A stretch of DNA of 64,000 nucleotides. Source: an uncultured Flavihumibacter sp. GTDB lineage: Bacteria; Bacteroidota; Bacteroidia; Chitinophagales; Chitinophagaceae. The position numbers and the translations under genes are program-made. Below, in pieces: positions 58,000 to 64,000 of the stretch (its first letter is position 1; each line of letters begins with the position of its first letter). The stretch covers positions 1 through 64,000 of the forward strand of contig CABHOW010000048.1 of the NCBI GenBank assembly GCA_902168225.1. The letters run 5' to 3'. The notes beneath the pieces were generated by a model. The model was given only the letters and a program-made list of their open reading frames with translations, ran no database searches and was not told the DNA's origin.

Positions 58000-59799
58000 T
58001 TAAGTAAAAAGTTCGTAGTCTTTTACACTGCTTAATCCACTCATTGTTAATAATGTTTTTGCACAAGCTGCAGCATGAGGCATTTCGTAAGCGAAATAAA
58101 ATTCCATCGTATGTATCTTGCCTTCATAGAATGATCTTTTTTCTTGTTGGCCGTGCGCTAATTGATTGGCTGCTACAACACCCATTTTTAGCCATTGCCA
58201 GCCAATAATTGTATAGCTTACCATTTCTAAAAAAACGGTAGCATCGGCAAGAAATAAATCAATTTTTCCTTCGGCAGCAACTGGTAATAGCTTGGCTAAT
58301 ACTTTTTGTATTTGTACTAAGCTATCTGCAAGTTGATGGGCACAGTTACTAGTTGCCGGAATGGAAATTGCTTCTTGAATAGTTGATTGAATAACGGATG
58401 ATAAAATTTGTAGCGCTTTCCCATTTTCCATGGTAACTTTTCTACCTAAGAGATCGAGCGATTGGATACCTGTAGTGCCTTCATACAGCGACATGATTTT
58501 TAAATCCCTATAATGTTGCTGTACGGGAAAATCTGTTGTAAAACCGTAGCCTCCCAAAGTTTGTATCGCCAACGCTGCTGATCTTGATCCCTGCTCGGCT
58601 GAATAAGTTTTTACGATCGGAGTAAGGAGTTCGAGCAAAAGCCAATTATTATGTTTTTCTTCACCTTCCCCGGCATGCACTAAATCATACAATCTATTAC
58701 ATTCCATCCCTAATGATAAGGATCCCTCGGCTATGGCTTTTTGCGTAAATAACATCCGTTGTACATCGGGGTGATTGATGATGAGGGTAGGAGGCTGTAA
58801 AGGATTTTTTTCAGTGATGAGTCTTCCTTGAGGCCTTTCTTTACAATACTGCAGGGAGGCCTGATAAGCAGCCATAGTAACAGATGCAGCAGATAAACCA
58901 ACACTTATTCTGGCTCCATTCATCATTTGAAACATATAGCTCAAACCTTTATGAGGTTCGCCTACCAAGTAGCCAAAGCAATTATTATTGTCTCCAAAAA
59001 CCAAGTGGGTGGTAGCATATCCTTTTTGCCCCATTTTTTGAAAATCACCTGCACAATACACATCGTTATATTCCAATGATTCCGACGCTATAATTCGAAA
59101 CTTTGGAATGATGAATAAGGAGATACCTTTCGTTCCTGCCGGTGCTCCTTCAATTCTTGCCAGTGTAAGGTGTATAAAATTTTCACACGCTTCATGTTGC
59201 CCGCCCGATATGAATATTTTTTGTCCTTTTATTGCGTATTGATCCCCTTCAATATGTTTTGCGGTAGTTGTAATATCGCTTAATGAGCTACCGGCTTGCG
59301 GCTCGGTAAGTGCCATTGTTCCTTGCCATTTTCCTGCAAAAATCGGAGGTACATATTTTTTTATCTGTGCTGCCGAACCAAAGCTAGTAATCAAACCCGC
59401 TGCACCGGATGATAAGCCAATATACCCTTCCACGCCATTATTCGCAGCCTGAAAAATATGATGCGCGGTGCCATTAATCATTTCAGGTAGCTGCATACCG
59501 CCATGTTCGAAATCGGCTGTACTGCCTATCCAGCCTTGTTCTGCGGCAATCGCAATAATTCTTTTTAAGCAAGGATGTGTGAGCACATTTCCTTTACCAT
59601 CATATTGAACCGGTTTTTCATCCATTTCTTTATAATAGGGTGCCATCTCCTGATCGGCAAATTTTTTTGCTGATTCGATAAGCATCCATGCCTGTTCTTC
59701 ATCTAGATGTGCAAAGCGAGGATAACTGAATAACTCTTTAACAGGGTGTACTTCAAAAAGTAAGAAGCGTAGAAAGTTGAGATTCGTATAGTTAGGCAT
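58000..59799 (-). CDS. Acyl-CoA dehydrogenase, long C-terminal form
   Basis: The 599-residue flavoprotein has an N-terminal helical domain and MALTEPQAGSSLSDITTTAK (FAD/substrate loop). IKGQKIFISGGQHE and IQTLGGYGFTTDFPVQQHYRD follow, and then a C-terminal extension of the AcdA/AidB-like long class. It introduces a double bond into acyl-CoA. It follows the MDR-MaoC fusion gene on the same strand after a 56-base gap containing a heptamer array; both are fat or branched-acid breakdown candidates. Confidence 0.9.
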   Translation of the reverse strand: MPNYTNLNFLRFLLFEVHPVKELFSYPRFAHLDEEQAWMLIESAKKFADQEMAPYYKEMDEKPVQYDGKGNVLTHPCLKRIIAIAAEQGWIGSTADFEHGGMQLPEMINGTAHHIFQAANNGVEGYIGLSSGAAGLITSFGSAAQIKKYVPPIFAGKWQGTMALTEPQAGSSLSDITTTAKHIEGDQYAIKGQKIFISGGQHEACENFIHLTLARIEGAPAGTKGISLFIIPKFRIIASESLEYNDVYCAGDFQKMGQKGYATTHLVFGDNNNCFGYLVGEPHKGLSYMFQMMNGARISVGLSAASVTMAAYQASLQYCKERPQGRLITEKNPLQPPTLIINHPDVQRMLFTQKAIAEGSLSLGMECNRLYDLVHAGEGEEKHNNWLLLELLTPIVKTYSAEQGSRSAALAIQTLGGYGFTTDFPVQQHYRDLKIMSLYEGTTGIQSLDLLGRKVTMENGKALQILSSVIQSTIQEAISIPATSNCAHQLADSLVQIQKVLAKLLPVAAEGKIDLFLADATVFLEMVSYTIIGWQWLKMGVVAANQLAHGQQEKRSFYEGKIHTMEFYFAYEMPHAAACAKTLLTMSGLSSVKDYELFT

Positions 59800-59815
59800 G
59801 GCAGCGGTTAAGGGT

Positions 59816-59857
59816 AAGAATTATGAATTAAGAATTATGAATTAAGAATTATGAGTT
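59816..59857. repeat. Six-unit alternating heptanucleotide array
   Basis: AAGAATT and ATGAATT alternate in strict phase for six units (the last reads ATGAGTT). The stop codon of the MDR-MaoC gene (56-58 in the last unit, minus strand) lies in the array. Confidence 0.92.
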
Positions 59858-61364
59858 AGGTGATGAGGGAAATAATTTCTGCGATGAGTACGGGTTTTTC
59901 ACTACCCTCTTTCATTATTGTACTGTTGATAAAAAGTTTAATATGGCCATTAGATAGCTCTTCCATTCCTGAGAGGGTAGCTACCAGTCGTATTTTACTA
60001 TTCACCGGTACTGGAGCTATGAAACGGACCTTATTCAGTCCATAATTAAAGAAAGCAGGTATATTTTCAATTTGAATAAGTTGATAAAAAAACTGTGATA
60101 CCAGCGATAAGGATAAAAAGCCATGGGCTATCGTTTTTCCTTCAGGTAGCAGCAATTTCGCTTTTTCTACATCGGTGTGAACCCATTGAAAATCGAGTGT
60201 TGTATTGGCAAAAGCATCGATCATTTCTTGGGTAATAGTTAGCCAGTCAGATGGGCCAATTATTTTGCCAATATGTTCTTTAATTTCTTTTTTCCCTGTA
60301 ATAACTAATTTATTTATCGCAGCCTGCTCTGCTACTTTTGATTTTGTAGGAATAGATGAACGCGTAGATAGGGGCTCTTGCTTTTCTTTCTTTATTTCTA
60401 CAACTGCTTTCCCCAAAACTTTTCTTAGCATAAGATCCCCAATAGCAGTTGCTGCCTCTTCCAGTGAATAGATCTTATAAATGGGCTGATAGATTTTTCC
60501 TTCTTGTAACCATTTTACAATATCCATTGAGTTCTGCATGCTGGCAGAGGGCTCGCGTTCTGCGAAACTTCCCCAGAAAACACCTACTATGGAAGCTCCT
60601 TTCAATAAAGGTAAATTAAAGGGTAGTTGTGGTATTTCACCAGTGGCAAAACCTACCACCAAATACCTGCCATTCCAGGCTATACTTCTAAAAGCAGGTT
60701 CTGCTAATTTGCCACCTACTGCATCGTATACAATATCAACACCCTTATCATCGGTTATTGATTTTAAACGAGCGCGTAAGTCTTCTTCATTGTAATTGAT
60801 ACAAAAGTCGGCACCTATTTCTTTGCAAAATACCAGTTTATCGGCAGTAGAAGCAGCAGCAATAACAGTAGCCCCCATTTGTTTTGCCAACATAATAGCG
60901 GCAGACCCAACGCCACCTGCTGCACCTAATATCAAAACGGTTTCTCCTCTTTTTAATGAAGCTCGATCTTTTAAAGCATGGTAGGAAGTACCGAAAGTAT
61001 ATAAAGTGGAAGCTGCCGTAATAAAATCCATGGCAGGAGGAATAGGGAAAACACGCGAAGCATCTACATTGATTTCTTCTGCAAAACCACCCCAAATACT
61101 TAATGCTAAAACCCTTGTTCCTACCGACAAATGCTTTACAGCATTACCTACGGCTACAATGATTCCGGCAACTTCGCCTCCGGGAGAAAAAGGTAGTGGG
61201 GGTTTAAATTGATATTTATTTTGAATAATAAGTGCATCGGGGAAATTTACACCACAAGCATATATGGCTATACGAACCTCTTTATCTTGTAAAGGCAATA
61301 AATCAATTTCTGTAATAGCTAAATTTTCCGGTAAACCATATGCTGTGCAAAGCAACGCTTTCAT
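59856..61364 (-). CDS. Fusion of a quinone-oxidoreductase-type MDR enzyme and a MaoC hydratase domain
   Basis: The 502-residue protein joins two enzymes. Residues 1 to about 325 are a zinc-free medium-chain dehydrogenase/reductase (FSPGGEVAGIIVAVG, then ILGAAGGVGSAAIMLAKQMG for NADPH), like enoyl/quinone reductases. After a polar linker, residues about 362-502 are a MaoC hotdog domain (SDWLTITQEMIDAFANTTLD with the D-x-x-x-H-like pair FQWVHTD, and IAHGFLSLSL). An enoyl-CoA hydratase plus an NADPH reductase in one chain suits fatty-acid or polyketide-type chemistry. It is transcribed with the acyl-CoA dehydrogenase. Confidence 0.85.
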   Translation of the reverse strand: MKALLCTAYGLPENLAITEIDLLPLQDKEVRIAIYACGVNFPDALIIQNKYQFKPPLPFSPGGEVAGIIVAVGNAVKHLSVGTRVLALSIWGGFAEEINVDASRVFPIPPAMDFITAASTLYTFGTSYHALKDRASLKRGETVLILGAAGGVGSAAIMLAKQMGATVIAAASTADKLVFCKEIGADFCINYNEEDLRARLKSITDDKGVDIVYDAVGGKLAEPAFRSIAWNGRYLVVGFATGEIPQLPFNLPLLKGASIVGVFWGSFAEREPSASMQNSMDIVKWLQEGKIYQPIYKIYSLEEAATAIGDLMLRKVLGKAVVEIKKEKQEPLSTRSSIPTKSKVAEQAAINKLVITGKKEIKEHIGKIIGPSDWLTITQEMIDAFANTTLDFQWVHTDVEKAKLLLPEGKTIAHGFLSLSLVSQFFYQLIQIENIPAFFNYGLNKVRFIAPVPVNSKIRLVATLSGMEELSNGHIKLFINSTIMKEGSEKPVLIAEIISLIT

Positions 61365-61418
61365 AATAATGCTTATATATGAAAGATACGTTTACTAATG
61401 ATAATTTCAATAAGAAGG

Positions 61419-62252
61419 TTATAATCCTACCAATCTTTTGATTCTTTTGATCGTTCCCTTCCACAAACCACCATCAATTTGTATACGTCGGTCGGTAGTC
61501 CATACAAGAGCGCTAATGGCTTTTACATAAAACAACTTGCCATATCCTTTTTCTCTTAGTTTTAATGCAAGCCATCCATCCTCATTCGTTCCTGCCGGAT
61601 GGTTGAAGCCATCCACACTTAGCCCTTCTTCTCTTCTAAAACCGGAATTAAATCCATAGGCATTCATGGCTTCATCCCGGAATGTTTTATTAATCCACCG
61701 CGATAGATCTGCGAAGTATTCATAGATGAAATAACTAAAACGAGATGTTCCGGCTATAGGTATAAAGGAGAAACGACCATATACTGCTGCAATATTTTCT
61801 CTCTCTGCTAATGGTTTTATCATTTGCTCGATCCAGTCCTTAGGGTAAATAGTATCTGCATCGGCATTCAATATATATTTTCCGTTAGCAACTGCAAGTC
61901 CGGCATTGCGGGCAACCGTAATACCTTGTTCAAGTTCCGTAATACAAGGAATACCGGTGGCTTTAACAAGGGCTTCTGTTTGGTCTTTCGAGTTGTTATT
62001 TACGACCACAATTTCGACAGCCCATTTGGTTTCATTATTAGCAATAGAAAGTAGTGTTTGTAAAATATTTTCCTCTTCATTATAGGCAGGCATTACTATA
62101 GAAACATCCGGAGGACCGGATTTGCGAAGCGCTTGGTAAGCTGTTGCTATCAATGGTTGTGCGGCTAGAACCGAAGGCTTACTCTGATACAATTGTTGAA
62201 TATAAACAGGGATATGTATGGGTCTCATAAATGTAAAAGTGAATTGGCTCAT
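61419..62252 (-). CDS. Family-2 glycosyltransferase
   Basis: The 277-residue GT-A enzyme has VSIVMPAYNEEENILQTLLS, the NNNSKDQT motif, DADADT (DxD metal site), and a C-terminal acidic TNEDGWLALKLRE that matches the ED catalytic base motif. There are no membrane helices. It may start at the second methionine (62228, MRPIHIP). It is divergent from the response-regulator gene, and its donor and acceptor are unknown. Confidence 0.85.
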   Translation of the reverse strand: MSQFTFTFMRPIHIPVYIQQLYQSKPSVLAAQPLIATAYQALRKSGPPDVSIVMPAYNEEENILQTLLSIANNETKWAVEIVVVNNNSKDQTEALVKATGIPCITELEQGITVARNAGLAVANGKYILNADADTIYPKDWIEQMIKPLAERENIAAVYGRFSFIPIAGTSRFSYFIYEYFADLSRWINKTFRDEAMNAYGFNSGFRREEGLSVDGFNHPAGTNEDGWLALKLREKGYGKLFYVKAISALVWTTDRRIQIDGGLWKGTIKRIKRLVGL

Positions 62253-62387
62253 AAAGCTAAGACTAAGATATACTAAAAACCTGTAGTATCTAACCTACAT
62301 GAATTAAAGGATAAATTTATAAGGGCATATAGCAATGTATGCAAGGGATTATATATATTTATCTTCTCAAATCAATTCATATTTACG

Positions 62388-62783
62388 ATGGGGTTTACAA
62401 ATTCTGATACTTTGAAGATTGTGGTGGTTGAAGATGAGGTGACGATGCAGTTAATTCTTAAGAAATACCTTGGTAATCAGTACGAGGTAGAAATATTTAA
62501 GGATGGTGTAGACGCTATGGCTTTTTTACAGCAAGGTAATGTTCCGGATTTAATTATTTCCGACTTGAACACCCCTGTAATGGGTGGATTAGACCTTACA
62601 CTGCAACTAAAAGCTAGCGATTTTTTTAATACCATCCCCATTGTTATACTATCCGGAGAAGAAAGCTCAGAGATGATTATTAAATGCTTGGAGGCAGGTG
62701 CCGACGATTATTTAGTGAAGCCATTTAATCCTAAAGAATTAGAGGCGCGTTTGCGGGTGGTACTTAGACGAATCAGAAAATAA
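62388..62783 (+). CDS. Single-domain response regulator (CheY-like receiver)
   Basis: The 131-residue protein is one complete receiver domain: acidic pocket Glu15/Asp16 (VVEDE), phosphoacceptor Asp59 in LIISDLNTP, the conserved Ser/Thr in VILSGEES and the lysine in DYLVKPFNP. There is no output domain. It lies 11 bases before a gene that fuses a receiver-like domain to a sugar transferase, so it may control polysaccharide initiation by protein contact. No histidine kinase is nearby. Confidence 0.93.
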   Translation: MGFTNSDTLKIVVVEDEVTMQLILKKYLGNQYEVEIFKDGVDAMAFLQQGNVPDLIISDLNTPVMGGLDLTLQLKASDFFNTIPIVILSGEESSEMIIKCLEAGADDYLVKPFNPKELEARLRVVLRRIRK

Positions 62784-62794
62784 TTTGGAAAAGT

Positions 62795-63988
62795 ATGGAT
62801 ACCAGCGTACCTGCAGAAGAGCAAATAATTGCATTGGTTAATTGTACTGAAAATGTTTTCAATACTATATCAGCAGCACAGTTAGGTGGTAGAAAATTAT
62901 ATTCATTTACAAATCCTGTAGAACTATATTACAGCTTAGACAAGCAAAAATTCAATTTGGTCGCTATCATTTCTCAGAACGAGGTATTAGCGCAGGGTGG
63001 GATTGCTTTCCTGGAGGCGTTACGTAAAAGAAATATAGACGTTCCATTTTTCCTTGTGAGTCAACAGTTAAGTGAAAGCACTGTAAAGCTTTCTTTAAAA
63101 GCAGGTGTAGCAGATGTTTTCAAGCTGCCTATTAAACAATCCAGTATAGAATTACGGGTTCCTTTACTCATTGAAAAATGGGATGCCTTAAAAAATACTA
63201 GTCGTGTTATTGAGTTTCACAAATACAAAACTCCCTTTATTAAAAGGGTTTTCGATATCGTATTTGCCGGTACTGTTTTATTACTGATCTCTCCTTTGTT
63301 ATTGGTAATATGTATACTCCTGAAGCTTGAGTCGAAAGGCCCAATTTTTTATTATGCATTAAGAGTTGGTTCGGGTTATAGAACATTTAAGTTTTATAAG
63401 TTCAGATCCATGTTTGTGAATGCCGATCAAAGAATTAAGGAGTTGAAACATCTGAATCAATATGCGCCAACCGCTGATACTGATGGTGGGGGCGATGACG
63501 ATGAACAATATATCTGCGAAGAGTGCAGAGCCGCGGGTACGCAATGTCAATTCCCCATTTATTCAGATAAGATCAGATGGTGTGAAAAACAATACGCCAC
63601 TACCAAAAAAGCAAAAGCCGGCGCTGCTTTTTTTAAGTTGAAGGACGATCCTCGCATTACGAAAGTTGGCAAATTTATTCGCAATACCAGTATTGATGAA
63701 CTACCTCAGTTATGGAATGTGATCATTGGTGATATGAGTATTGTTGGTAATAGGCCATTACCTTTATATGAGGCTGAAAAACTGACTACAGATAAGTATG
63801 CGATGCGCTTCATGGCACCTGCAGGTATCACCGGTTTATGGCAGGTTGAAAAAAGAGGCAAAGGGGAAATGTCGGAAGAAGAAAGATTGATGCTGGATAA
63901 TAAATATGCAGAAAATCATAGCTTCATCAATGATATTAAACTGATTTTACGCACGATACCGGCTTTACTACAATCGGAAAGTGTTTAA
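62795..63988 (+). CDS. Pseudo-receiver domain fused to a sugar transferase with a Cys4 insert
   Basis: In this 397-residue protein, residues about 10-130 look like a receiver fold (IIALVNCTENVFNTISAA, then VPFFLVSQQLSESTVKLSLK and VADVFKLPIKQS). The phosphoacceptor position (VAIISQNE) has no Asp, so it is probably inactive as a phosphate acceptor. Residues about 147-395 are an undecaprenyl-phosphate sugar-1-phosphate transferase (KRVFDIVFA, one membrane helix, YKFRSM at 201-206, DELPQLWNVIIGDMSIVGNR at 301-320). An insert at 228-268 is acidic and then carries C241, C244, C251 and C263, a possible zinc or Fe-S site. It follows a true receiver by 11 bases. Confidence 0.85.
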   Translation: MDTSVPAEEQIIALVNCTENVFNTISAAQLGGRKLYSFTNPVELYYSLDKQKFNLVAIISQNEVLAQGGIAFLEALRKRNIDVPFFLVSQQLSESTVKLSLKAGVADVFKLPIKQSSIELRVPLLIEKWDALKNTSRVIEFHKYKTPFIKRVFDIVFAGTVLLLISPLLLVICILLKLESKGPIFYYALRVGSGYRTFKFYKFRSMFVNADQRIKELKHLNQYAPTADTDGGGDDDEQYICEECRAAGTQCQFPIYSDKIRWCEKQYATTKKAKAGAAFFKLKDDPRITKVGKFIRNTSIDELPQLWNVIIGDMSIVGNRPLPLYEAEKLTTDKYAMRFMAPAGITGLWQVEKRGKGEMSEEERLMLDNKYAENHSFINDIKLILRTIPALLQSESV

Positions 63989-64000
63989 TCCACTTTTTCC

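Overview
The window looks like a chromosomal segment of a Bacteroidota bacterium, most likely family Chitinophagaceae (inference from gene content; no 16S gene is present). The evidence is: an AT-rich genome; TonB-dependent receptor and FAS1 lipoprotein genes; promoters of the Bacteroidota type (TTG, 17-20 bases, TAnnTTTG); start codons almost always preceded by A-rich sequence rather than a Shine-Dalgarno; and Bacteroidota-like gene neighbourhoods.

Layout. 1-11.7 kb, minus strand: the 5' two-thirds or so of a TonB-dependent receptor (cut by the window edge), a DUF2064 transferase, a FAS1 lipoprotein with an outer-membrane protein, an operon of FAD oxidoreductase, polyferredoxin and processive GT2, a decayed rhodanese gene, and a GT-C plus DPM1-like GT2 pair. 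11.8-16.8 kb: a one-domain asparaginase, a MazF-type toxin-antitoxin pair, tRNA-Gln, and divergent cyanophycin synthetase and cyanophycinase genes. 16.9-19.5 kb: small accessory genes, including a frameshifted membrane protein and an HELCH metallopeptidase candidate. 19.6-26.4 kb: a complete thiamine operon (thiS-thiC-thiE'-thiD-thiE-thiG-thiH-thiF) behind a TPP riboswitch whose downstream hairpin buries the thiS start codon. 26.4-32.5 kb: tyrS, an RDD protein, an HscA-like Hsp70, riboflavin synthase, rpsU, a tyrosine recombinase and a hibernation factor.

32.6-50.7 kb is the conserved translation/transcription block: tRNA-Thr, -Tyr, -Gly, -Thr, tuf, tRNA-Trp, secE, nusG, rplK, rplA, rplJ, rplL, rpoB, rpoC. 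It is interrupted twice: by three sugar genes (GT14, FdtA-like, DegT-like) between nusG and rplK, and by an M13 peptidase between rplL and rpoB. 50.7-55.4 kb: OmpH/Skp, an APC permease, a heptose kinase, isoaspartyl peptidase and ispD. 55.4-64 kb: surface-polysaccharide genes (FemAB-like, two sugar transferases, Gfo/Idh oxidoreductase, GT2), an acyl-CoA dehydrogenase with an MDR-MaoC fusion, and a response regulator next to a pseudo-receiver/sugar-transferase fusion.

The most interesting signals are in RNA and non-coding DNA. Two compact hairpins that read as textbook kink-turns lie immediately upstream of rplJ and of rplL. rpsU alone carries a full-strength Shine-Dalgarno. Several intergenic regions hold arrays with a strict 7-base period, most of them starting at the stop codon of the gene they follow. 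No CRISPR array, intact insertion sequence or prophage was seen. No stretch longer than about 250 bases lacks a gene.
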